DNA of 6,858 nt from Clostridia bacterium (GTDB lineage Bacteria; Bacillota_A; Clostridia; Oscillospirales; CAG-272), in NCBI GenBank assembly GCA_017626655.1, contig JAGAIH010000429.1:1-6858 (forward strand). The letters run 5' to 3'. The stretch's first letter is position 1; every line of letters begins with the position of its first letter. A program made the translations under genes and the position numbers. The notes below the pieces were generated by a model, which did no database searches, was not told where the DNA came from, and saw only the letters and a list, made by a program, of their open reading frames with translations. Below, in pieces: positions 1-6,428 of the stretch.

Positions 1-205
1 CTCATCCGTCACGCTTCGCGCCGAGCTTGCTCGGAGGACACCTTCCCTCACAAGGGAAGGCTTTCGTGGTGCGTTTTTCGTTCTCCTAAAACCAAAAACA
101 CACTGATATATATAAGTTTTTGGATAACGAAAAACATAAAAGTCTTGCCTTCCCCGCGGGGGAAGGTGCCGACCAGCTCCTGCGGCGGGAGGCGGATGAG
201 GGTGG
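1..205. repeat. MITE-like / REP-pair-like nested palindromic intergenic element, left edge cut by the window
   Basis: This stretch is a series of nested inverted repeats around a centre near position 104. The arms are CTCATCCG (1-8) with CGGATGAG (193-200), CACCTTCCC (39-47) with GGGAAGGTG (160-168), GGGAAGGC (54-61) with GCCTTCCC (147-154), GTTTTTCGTT (73-82) with AACGAAAAAC (126-135), and CCAAAAAC (92-99) with GTTTTTGG (116-123). Each GC-rich half also forms its own hairpin: 41-48 with 53-60 on the left and 148-155 with 159-166 on the right. A further small hairpin, CCGAG/CTCGG, lies at 21-34. The right end continues as GGTGG (201-205), so the left end probably starts about five bases before the window. 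I recall CTCATCCG...CACCTTCCC...GGGAAGGC intergenic repeats from gut Clostridia, but this is memory and not a search result. It encodes no plausible protein. It could be a non-autonomous mobile element or a pair of inverted REP-like units. Confidence 0.7.
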
Positions 206-374
206 ATCGTGTCACCGCCTCTTCCGTCAGACCACAGACCGATAAACTGCAATTTGAAAGTCAAGTCCTATCAACTTCCCCCCCTATTCTACCACTTTTC
301 CCCCCGTCTGTCAAGTTCTTTCTGCGTATACGCAAAAGGTTTTTCGTCAAAATGCCAAAAAACTCGGTTACCTA
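206..374. other. Non-coding spacer upstream of gene 1
   Basis: No gene is visible here. The short open frames have poor composition and no ribosome binding site. The region holds a C7 run (278-284), a C6 run (300-305), a direct repeat GTCAAGT (260-266 and 310-316) and the palindrome listed separately. Together with the repeat element and promoter it makes up the roughly 450 bases before the first gene. Confidence 0.6.
323..334. promoter_or_regulatory. Perfect 12-bp palindrome, candidate operator
   Basis: TGCGTATACGCA is a perfect palindrome. Its symmetry extends imperfectly outward by TT/AA after one mismatch on each side. It ends 40 bases before the -35 hexamer of the gene 1 promoter, where an activator or an upstream repressor half could bind. 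No transcription factor family is assigned, and it is not seen intact before gene 3. A role as an operator is inferred from symmetry and position only. Confidence 0.3.
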
Positions 375-403
375 TTGCAAAAGTACGATATATTTGGTAT
401 AAT
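375..403 (+). promoter_or_regulatory. Sigma-A type promoter of genes 1-2
   Basis: TTGCAA (375-380) is followed by a 17-base spacer and TATAAT (398-403). The -10 is a perfect consensus and is preceded by TG one base upstream (395-396), giving an extended -10. Transcription should start near 410, leaving a leader of about 44 bases. Early in that leader CCGCTG (416-421) can pair with CGGCGG (428-433) around a TATCAT loop, forming a small 5' stem just ahead of the ribosome binding site. The same two hexamers and spacer length occur before gene 3. Confidence 0.85.
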
Positions 404-437
404 GGGTATGATCCCCCGCTGTATCATCGGCGGTACT

Positions 438-444
438 GAAAGGA
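438..444 (+). promoter_or_regulatory. Ribosome binding site of gene 1 (decides the start)
   Basis: GAAAGGA lies 9 bases before the ATG at 454 and only 3 bases before an in-frame TTG at 448. The spacing favours the ATG, giving a protein beginning MNAKRKK. The TTG would add just two residues and leave too little room for initiation. Genes 2 and 3 carry the same GAAAGGA box. Confidence 0.8.
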
Positions 445-453
445 CTATTGACT

Positions 454-3396
454 ATGAACGCAAAACGCAAAAAGCTCGTAACCATCCTGGCCGTCATTTT
501 GGCCGTCCTTATGGTCGGCTCGGTGGCTACGCTGACCTTCTCTATGGTCGCGGCGGCCATCCAGGAAGCCGCTCACGACCATGACCACGACCACGACGAG
601 GACAAGAAGTCCGCTGAGGCTTCCTACTCCTTTGACCTCCTGGCCGAGGAGGCTCCTACCTTCAACACCACCGTCCCGACCCACGTGCTGACCCCCGAGA
701 TCCTCCACCAGGAGCAGGGCAGTAACGGTCGCTTCACGACCGAGATCAAGGACGATTACTGCGTCATCACCCCCACGGGCAAGGATCCCTTCTACTATCC
801 CATGTCCACTCTGGATAAGCCCATCAAGTACGTGGTGATCGGCTACCGCTCCTCTACGGCGGCCAATACCACCATCCAGTTCTTCATGGGCTCCACCGGA
901 AATGCCCCCACCGACGATACCTCCATGCTGGAGACCGACGTCGTCGCCGACGGGCAGTGGCACGCCCACGCCTTCGACCTCCGGGAGCTGGTGGACCGTG
1001 GAGTGTACAACGGTACCAACTCCACCTTCTTCCGCTTCGATCCCCTGGAGGCGGGCTACGTTCTGAACGAGAATGGCGAGCCCTACAAGGAGGGTGACGT
1101 CTGGGTCAAGTACCCCATCCCCGACGGCGCATCCATCGACATCCGCTTCATCGCCTTCTTCGAGACCGAGGAGCTGTATCAGGGCTTCGACATGGAGCAG
1201 TACGTAGCCAAGCTGGCCTACGAGGAGGAGCAGAGACGTCTGGAGGAGGAGGCCAAGAAGAAGTACGACTGGGCGACTCCCTCCTACATCGAGATGGAGA
1301 CCACCGAGTACGACAAGGCCGACGGCACTCTGAAAATGGAGACCTCGGAGGACGGCAAGACCGTCACTATCTCCTACGACGTCAACGGGGAGACCGTCTC
1401 CTATACCGTTCCCAATAACTACAACTACACCATGGGCGGTTACGCCGCCACCGACGACCTGGACCGCACCATGTACACCTCCACCGACGTGGGCGGCTAC
1501 GGCTCCACCGGCGAGCATTACGTGGGCCTGTTCTACTTCCTGTGGCAGGGCGAGCACGGCGACAGCGGTATCTTCGACCTTCAGAAGATCATCGACAAGG
1601 TGGGTGTGGAGGCCGCTGGCTCTACCAATTGCGGTCTGTACGGCGGCGTGGGCGCCATGCACTGGTTCGCCGAGCCTCTGTACGGCTACTACTACGCCAA
1701 CGACGCCTGGGTCCACCGCAAGCACGCTGAGCTGCTCACCCAGGCCAACATCGACTTCCTCTACTTCGATGTCACCAACGGCTACCCCTATCTGCACAAC
1801 GCCAAGAGCCTCATGAAGTGCCTGCATGAGCTGAACGAGCAGGGCTTCGACGCGCCCCAGGTGGTGTTCTACACCAACTCCTCCGCCGAGAACGTCATCC
1901 GCCAGGTCTACAACGATATCTACAAGAATGGCCTGTATGAGGACACTTGGTTCAAGATCAACGGTAAGCCCGTCATCATCGGTCCCATGGAGGCCAACAT
2001 CGACGACTTCTTCACCATGAAGCAGAACCAGTGGCCTACCGAGGCCTCCAAGGTCAACGGCTGGCCCTGGATGGACTTCACCTGGCCCTCCCGCCTGTTC
2101 CGCTCGGCCTACGACTTTGACGGCACCGCCATCAGCGTCTCCATCGCCCAGCACAGCGGCACCGTGGCCTTCTCGGATTCCTCCCTCTACAACAACCACA
2201 CCAACCGCGGCCGCTCCTTCTGGGCTGAGAAGCGCGCCAACGATAAGATCCTGCTCCAGCGCTACGAGGAGTGGAAGGCCGATCCCTCCCTTACCAACCA
2301 GGGTCTGAACTGCCAGGCCCAGTTCGACCGCGCCATCGACACCGACGCCATGTACATCCTGGTCACCGGCTGGAACGAGTGGGTGGCCCAGAGACAGAAC
2401 ACCGGTAACGACCGCATCTGGTTCGTGGACACCTCCTCCATGGAGTTCTCCCGCGACTCCGAGATGATGCGGGGCGGTTACTTCGATAACTACTACATCC
2501 AGCTGGCCTACAACGTCCAGAAGGCCAAGGGCGCCGCTCCCGTCGTGGTGCAGGATGCCCGCACCCCCATCAACGTCACCGGTGAGTTTGACCAGTGGGA
2601 TGCTATCTCCTTCACCTACCGCGACGCCGTGGGCGACACCGTGGACCGCGACGCCACCGGCTTCGGCCGCACCAAGTACACCAACACCTCGGGCCGTAAC
2701 GATATCAAGGCCTCCAAGGTAGCCGCCGACTCCAAGAACGTCTACTTCTACGTGGAGTGCGCCGAGCCCATCCCCATGTACGATAACGAGACCTCCTGGA
2801 TGAAGCTCTATATCGACGCCGACTCCAACGGCAACACCGGCTGGTACGGCTACGACTACATTGTCAACTACAGCGTCAAGGACGAGCTGACCACTACCGT
2901 GGCCAAGTACAACGGCTCCGACAACGGCTACTCCTTCGAGGTTGTGGGTGACGTTCCCTTCCGCGTTAAGGGCAATCAGATGATGATCGCCGTTCCCCAG
3001 GAGCTGCTGGGCATGACCGGCTACCGCGAGCTGTGCTTCCAGTTCAAGTGGGCCGACAGCGAGACCGTCTACGACGAGATGGAGGACTTCTACTGCGACG
3101 GCGACGTGGCTCCCCTGGGTCGTATGAACTACGTCTACCAGAACTACATCCCCGGCGTGACCAACGTCACCTATCCCGAGCTGGAGACCACCGCTCCCGA
3201 GACCGAGGCCCCCACCGAGCCCGAGACCCAGGCTCCCGATACCGAGGCCCCCACCGATGCCCCCGCCACCGAGGCGCCCACCGACGCCGAGACCAAGCCC
3301 GAGAAGAAGGGCTGCGGCTCCGTGATCTCCCTTGCGTCCGTCGCCCTCCTGGCTCTCGTCTCCTCCGTTGTCATCATCAAGCGTAAGGAACAGTAA
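454..3396 (+). CDS. Large exported GH-like protein with CBM9-like domain and C-terminal GCGS anchor (paralogue 1)
   Basis: This 980-residue protein is probably a surface carbohydrate-active enzyme. A basic start and hydrophobic segment (8-36) export it; no lipobox is present and cleavage near VAAA (32-35) is uncertain. Next comes a His/Asp run, HDHDHDHDED (41-50). Residues 57-240 resemble a galactose-binding-like beta-sandwich (GQWHAHAFDL; IDIRFIAFFETEE), followed by a charged, probably helical linker (252-271). The barrel-like region (about 356-700) has YVGLFYFLW (356-364), HWFAEPLYGYYY from H403, IDFLYFDVTNG (433-443), GWNEW (639-643), FSRD (665-668) and GGYFDNYY (674-681). E407, D439 and E642 are candidate catalytic acids, by inference. 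Residues 705-900 look like a CBM9/DOMON-type domain with a DADSN loop (788-792) that may bind calcium. A Thr/Pro/Glu spacer (910-950) leads to GCGS (953-956), a hydrophobic helix (957-975) and the tail KRKEQ. GH71/GH99-like is the nearest guess; the activity is unknown. It is the first gene of an operon with its paralogue 24 bp downstream. Confidence 0.88.
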   Translation: MNAKRKKLVTILAVILAVLMVGSVATLTFSMVAAAIQEAAHDHDHDHDEDKKSAEASYSFDLLAEEAPTFNTTVPTHVLTPEILHQEQGSNGRFTTEIKDDYCVITPTGKDPFYYPMSTLDKPIKYVVIGYRSSTAANTTIQFFMGSTGNAPTDDTSMLETDVVADGQWHAHAFDLRELVDRGVYNGTNSTFFRFDPLEAGYVLNENGEPYKEGDVWVKYPIPDGASIDIRFIAFFETEELYQGFDMEQYVAKLAYEEEQRRLEEEAKKKYDWATPSYIEMETTEYDKADGTLKMETSEDGKTVTISYDVNGETVSYTVPNNYNYTMGGYAATDDLDRTMYTSTDVGGYGSTGEHYVGLFYFLWQGEHGDSGIFDLQKIIDKVGVEAAGSTNCGLYGGVGAMHWFAEPLYGYYYANDAWVHRKHAELLTQANIDFLYFDVTNGYPYLHNAKSLMKCLHELNEQGFDAPQVVFYTNSSAENVIRQVYNDIYKNGLYEDTWFKINGKPVIIGPMEANIDDFFTMKQNQWPTEASKVNGWPWMDFTWPSRLFRSAYDFDGTAISVSIAQHSGTVAFSDSSLYNNHTNRGRSFWAEKRANDKILLQRYEEWKADPSLTNQGLNCQAQFDRAIDTDAMYILVTGWNEWVAQRQNTGNDRIWFVDTSSMEFSRDSEMMRGGYFDNYYIQLAYNVQKAKGAAPVVVQDARTPINVTGEFDQWDAISFTYRDAVGDTVDRDATGFGRTKYTNTSGRNDIKASKVAADSKNVYFYVECAEPIPMYDNETSWMKLYIDADSNGNTGWYGYDYIVNYSVKDELTTTVAKYNGSDNGYSFEVVGDVPFRVKGNQMMIAVPQELLGMTGYRELCFQFKWADSETVYDEMEDFYCDGDVAPLGRMNYVYQNYIPGVTNVTYPELETTAPETEAPTEPETQAPDTEAPTDAPATEAPTDAETKPEKKGCGSVISLASVALLALVSSVVIIKRKEQ
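3202..3284 (+). repeat. Imperfect direct repeats encoding the TEAPT spacer of protein 1
   Basis: ACCGAGGCCCCCACCGA occurs at 3202-3218 and again at 3241-3257. A one-base variant lies at 3268-3284. The copies are in frame, 39 and 27 bases apart, and encode TEAPT units of the wall-spanning type of spacer. Another one-base variant sits at 6076-6092 in the equivalent part of gene 2. Such repeats could change copy number by slippage without breaking the frame. Confidence 0.65.
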
Positions 3397-3405
3397 CGCT
3401 ACAAC

Positions 3406-3412
3406 GAAAGGA
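3406..3412 (+). promoter_or_regulatory. Ribosome binding site of gene 2
   Basis: GAAAGGA lies 8 bases before the ATG at 3421 within a 24-base intergenic gap. There is no room for a promoter or terminator, so gene 2 is co-transcribed with gene 1 but initiates translation independently. Confidence 0.85.
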
Positions 3413-3420
3413 ATCCTACC

Positions 3421-6252
3421 ATGAAACACAGCGTCAAACGGGCTGTGGCATCCATCCTCTGCGCCTCCCTTCTGGGAGGCGCGGTGGCTTTCATGGGATG
3501 CGCTACCGCCAACCGTACCGAAAACGACTCTGCAAGTGCGGTCGTGGACCGCGCTCCCTATTCCTTCGATGTCCTCGCCGCCGACAAGCCCGAGATCAAC
3601 ACCAGCATCCCCGTGGGGTACATGGATCTCACCGCCTACTACAGCTTCGCGGGCCCCGGCAACGTGGAGTACGAGGTGACCGAGGGCTCCCACACCACCT
3701 TCACCGCCACCGCCGACGATCCCCTGCTCAATCTCTACGTCCCCGAGTTCAAGCCCTCGCAGTGCAAGTCGGTGGCCATCATCTACCGCACCGACATGGA
3801 CAAGGACGGCGAGCTGTACTGCAACCGCTCCGACGGGGTGCAGATGGGCCAGAAGGGCGGTATCCAGGTCTGGCGCTGGATCCCCACCAAGGAATTCGCC
3901 AAGATGGAGGTCATCTGCGACGCATGGAAGGACTGTGACGAGAGCGTGGCCTTCACGGGCTGGCGATTCGATCCCCTGAACCCCAGGATCGAGGCGGGGG
4001 ACTCCATCGACATCCGTTGCATCGCCTTCTTCGACACCGAGGACGGCGCGGCGAAATTCAACTATGACGAGTACAGGAAGCTCCTCGATTGGGAAAAGGA
4101 AAACCCCGAGGGGGCCGACAAGGAGGAGGAGACCGGCACCACCGTGGAGTGGGCCGATCCCGCTTACAAGGATATGAACGCTAAACCCGAAGACACCCGC
4201 GCAGGGTCCCTGCGCTTTACCGAGTCCGCCGACGGCTCCACCGTCACCATCTCCTACTCGGTGAACGGCGAGACCCTGTCCTATACCGTTCCCAATAACG
4301 CCATCGACCGCTTCGGCGGCTACGCGGGCACCGACGATCTGGGACGCTCCCTCTACGATGCGAGCCAGGTCGGGGTGATCGGCGACAAGGGCGAGCGTTA
4401 CGTGGGTATGTTCTACTTCCTGTGGCACGGCAAGCACGCCCCCACCGACGAGATCTACAACCTCCAGGAGATCCTGGATTCCACCCCCGACGCCGACAAG
4501 GGCAAGCTCTCCACGGGCAAGTACGGCGGCGTGGGCGAGTTCCACTGGTTCGGTGAGCCGCTGTACGGCTACTACTACATCAACGACGAGTGGGTGCTCC
4601 GCAAGCACATGGAGCTGCTCACCAACGCAGGTGTGGATTTCCTGTTCTTCGACACCACCAATAACCACACCCATGCGGATACGGCGCTCAAGATCATGAA
4701 GATCCTCCACGAGATGAACGAGCAGGGCTACGACGCTCCCGGGGTGGTCTTCTACACCAACACCAATGCCGCCACCATGATCAAGAATCTCTATCAGGAG
4801 ATCTACGCCCAAAACCTCTACCCCGACACCTGGTTCCGCATCGACGGCAAGCCCGTCATGATCGGCCCCGCCGACGCCAATATTGATGATTTCTTCACCA
4901 TGAAGATCAATCAATGGCCCACCGAGCCCGAGAACCACATCGACGCATGGCCCTGGATGGACGGCAAGCGTCCCCAGTATATCTACAAGGATAACGAGGG
5001 CAACAAATCCGCCATCAACGTATCCGTCGCCCAGCACAGCAGCACCTGGCGCTTCAGCGACTCCATCTACGATAGGATGGACCGCGCTAACCTGGGCCGC
5101 TCCTACGGCGAGGCCAAGCTCAACGAGAAGCTGACCGATAAGTACTACGATGCCATCGCCGCCGATCCCGAGCTGTACAAGCAGGGCCTCAATTTCCAGG
5201 CCCAGTGGGACGTCGCTCACAAGGCCGACGTTCCCTTCGTGCTGGTCACGGGCTGGAACGAGTGGATCGCCCAGAGGCAGTCCACCTCCACCGAGTACGC
5301 CCACTTCGTGGACCTGGCCTCGGTCGAGTTCTCCCGCGACATCGAGATGATGAAGGGGGGCTACTTCGACAACTACTACATGCAGTTGGCCTTCAACATT
5401 CAGAAGTACAAGGGCACCTCCCCCATCATCCTCCAGGATGCTCGCCATCCCATCAACGTGACGGGGGGCTTTGAGCAGTGGGATGCCATCAGCGTGACCT
5501 ACACCGATTACGTGAAGGACTGCCGCGACCGTGACTTCAACGGCTACGGAAATCAGGTCTACACCGACACCACGGGCCGCAATGACTTCACCGCCTTCAA
5601 GATCACCCACGACACGAAGAACGCCTACTTCTACGCCGAGACCCGCTTCGATATCACCAAGCCCGATACCGAGTCCTCCTGGATGCAGCTCTTCATCGAC
5701 GCCGATCGGAACGTAGAGACCGGCTGGTACGGCTACGACTACATCGTCAACTATGCCGCCAAGGACGAGTTTACCACCACCGTGGCTAAGTACAACGGAA
5801 GTGATAACGCCTTCTCCTTCGAGGTAGTTGGCGAGGTTTCCTACCGCGTCAAGGGGAATCAGATGATGATCGCCGTGCCTCTGGAGCTTTTGGGGATTCA
5901 GCATTGCGACTACATGAACTTCCATTTCAAGTGGGTGGACAGCGATTCCAGGATGACCACCATGGAGCAGTTCTACACCGAGGGTGACGTGGCTCCTCTG
6001 GGCAGACTGAACTACGTGTTCAACACCGTCATGCCCGGTAGTGTTCCTCCCGAGGAGGTGGAGACTCAGCCCGAGACCGAGGCACCCACCGAGGGTGACG
6101 TGACCGAGGGACCCGCTCCCGAGGACAGCACCAACGGCGAGACCGATGCCCCCAAGAAGGGTTGCGGTTCTTCCCTCCTGACATCCGCCGCTGTTCTCGC
6201 CGCCACCGCCGCCGCGGCAGTTACGGTCTCCAAGAAGAAGGAAAACGAATAA
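3421..6252 (+). CDS. Large exported GH-like protein with CBM9-like domain, probable lipoprotein with C-terminal GCGS anchor (paralogue 2)
   Basis: This 943-residue protein is collinear with the upstream paralogue. Its N-terminus differs: a basic, hydrophobic signal ends in AFMGC with Cys27, which fits the general lipobox pattern with an unusual Phe at -3. The beta-sandwich-like N-terminal domain spans about 47-215 (YSFDVLAADKP near its start, IDIRCIAFFDTED at its end). The barrel-like region has YVGMFYFLW (327-335), HWFGEPLYGYYY from H375, VDFLFFDTTNN (405-415), GWNEW (611-615), FSRD (637-640) and GGYFDNYY (646-653). E379, D411 and E614 match the candidate acids of paralogue 1. The CBM9/DOMON-like domain (677-872) keeps the possible calcium loop DADRN (760-764). 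A short Glu/Thr/Pro spacer precedes GCGS (914-917), an Ala-rich hydrophobic helix (918-937) and the tail KKKENE. The family activity is not known to me; a surface role in carbohydrate binding or cleavage is inferred. A lipid anchor at one end and a membrane helix at the other would be an odd topology. Confidence 0.88.
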   Translation: MKHSVKRAVASILCASLLGGAVAFMGCATANRTENDSASAVVDRAPYSFDVLAADKPEINTSIPVGYMDLTAYYSFAGPGNVEYEVTEGSHTTFTATADDPLLNLYVPEFKPSQCKSVAIIYRTDMDKDGELYCNRSDGVQMGQKGGIQVWRWIPTKEFAKMEVICDAWKDCDESVAFTGWRFDPLNPRIEAGDSIDIRCIAFFDTEDGAAKFNYDEYRKLLDWEKENPEGADKEEETGTTVEWADPAYKDMNAKPEDTRAGSLRFTESADGSTVTISYSVNGETLSYTVPNNAIDRFGGYAGTDDLGRSLYDASQVGVIGDKGERYVGMFYFLWHGKHAPTDEIYNLQEILDSTPDADKGKLSTGKYGGVGEFHWFGEPLYGYYYINDEWVLRKHMELLTNAGVDFLFFDTTNNHTHADTALKIMKILHEMNEQGYDAPGVVFYTNTNAATMIKNLYQEIYAQNLYPDTWFRIDGKPVMIGPADANIDDFFTMKINQWPTEPENHIDAWPWMDGKRPQYIYKDNEGNKSAINVSVAQHSSTWRFSDSIYDRMDRANLGRSYGEAKLNEKLTDKYYDAIAADPELYKQGLNFQAQWDVAHKADVPFVLVTGWNEWIAQRQSTSTEYAHFVDLASVEFSRDIEMMKGGYFDNYYMQLAFNIQKYKGTSPIILQDARHPINVTGGFEQWDAISVTYTDYVKDCRDRDFNGYGNQVYTDTTGRNDFTAFKITHDTKNAYFYAETRFDITKPDTESSWMQLFIDADRNVETGWYGYDYIVNYAAKDEFTTTVAKYNGSDNAFSFEVVGEVSYRVKGNQMMIAVPLELLGIQHCDYMNFHFKWVDSDSRMTTMEQFYTEGDVAPLGRLNYVFNTVMPGSVPPEEVETQPETEAPTEGDVTEGPAPEDSTNGETDAPKKGCGSSLLTSAAVLAATAAAAVTVSKKKENE

Positions 6253-6259
6253 GCTTTTG

Positions 6260-6289
6260 CCACCCGTGACGGCTGTCACGGGTGGTTTT
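6260..6289 (+). terminator. Rho-independent terminator of the gene 1-2 operon
   Basis: CCACCCGTGAC (6260-6270) pairs perfectly with GTCACGGGTGG (6275-6285) over 11 bp around a GGCT loop, and TTTT follows at once. It starts 7 bases after the stop codon of gene 2, so it closes the two-gene transcript and separates it from gene 3. Confidence 0.93.
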
Positions 6290-6353
6290 CAATTGCCATT
6301 TTCGTTCCGTTTCCAATTCCGCCGCATCTTTCCTGCTAATTTCCCAAAAGCCC

Positions 6354-6382
6354 TTGCAAAATTCCCCGAAATCGTGTATAAT
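6354..6382 (+). promoter_or_regulatory. Sigma-A type promoter of gene 3
   Basis: TTGCAA (6354-6359), a 17-base spacer and TATAAT (6377-6382) match the gene 1 promoter in both hexamers and in spacing; both also read TTGCAAAA across the -35. Unlike gene 1 there is no extended -10 TG at the right distance. Transcription should begin near 6389, giving a leader of about 40 bases. The stretch from the terminator to this promoter (6290-6353) shows no gene or other clear signal. Confidence 0.85.
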
Positions 6383-6396
6383 ATAACCAATCCTAC

Positions 6397-6428
6397 GAAA
6401 GGAAGCGCATTACGCGTTGGTATCCTTT
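6397..6428 (+). promoter_or_regulatory. Gene 3 leader with a distant, possibly sequestered ribosome binding site
   Basis: GAAAGGA (6397-6403) is 25 bases from the ATG at 6429, too far for normal initiation. AAAGGA (6398-6403) is exactly complementary to TCCTTT (6423-6428), and GCG (6405-6407) can pair with CGC (6413-6415) inside. The fold would hide the ribosome binding site and place the ATG at the base of the stem. An in-frame TTG at 6417 is 13 bases from the box and is an alternative start that would add four residues. Compared with gene 2, the leader looks as if 18 bases (6404-6421) had been inserted between GAAAGGA and ATCCT. Regulation is inferred. Confidence 0.5.

Noticed and set aside
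41..78. Terminator of an upstream gene
   Set aside because: The CCTTCCCT/AGGGAAGG hairpin (41-60) is followed by CTTTCGTGG and the nearest T-run is 13 bases away. The hairpin is better explained as one arm of the larger palindrome.
1..205. CRISPR array or structured RNA gene
   Set aside because: There is no set of regularly spaced direct repeats. The structure is inverted and symmetric, which fits a palindromic intergenic repeat better.
145..439. Two overlapping short + strand frames upstream of gene 1
   Set aside because: They run through the palindromic repeat, C-runs and the promoter, have no ribosome binding site and no protein-like composition.
3310..3393. LPXTG sortase signal in protein 1
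   Set aside because: No LPXTG-like motif precedes the C-terminal helix; the residues there are KKGCGS.
445..6279. Open frame of 1,944 codons on the minus strand
   Set aside because: Its codons are exact complements of the sense codons of genes 1 and 2. The product is low-complexity Gly/Val/Leu/His, it spans the terminator stem, and it has no ribosome binding site. It results from the lack of TTA, CTA and TCA codons in the real genes.
6405..6416. Second copy of the upstream palindrome in the gene 3 leader
   Set aside because: GCGCATTACGCG shares only GCGTA with TGCGTATACGCA on the reverse strand and is not a matching palindrome; the similarity may be chance.
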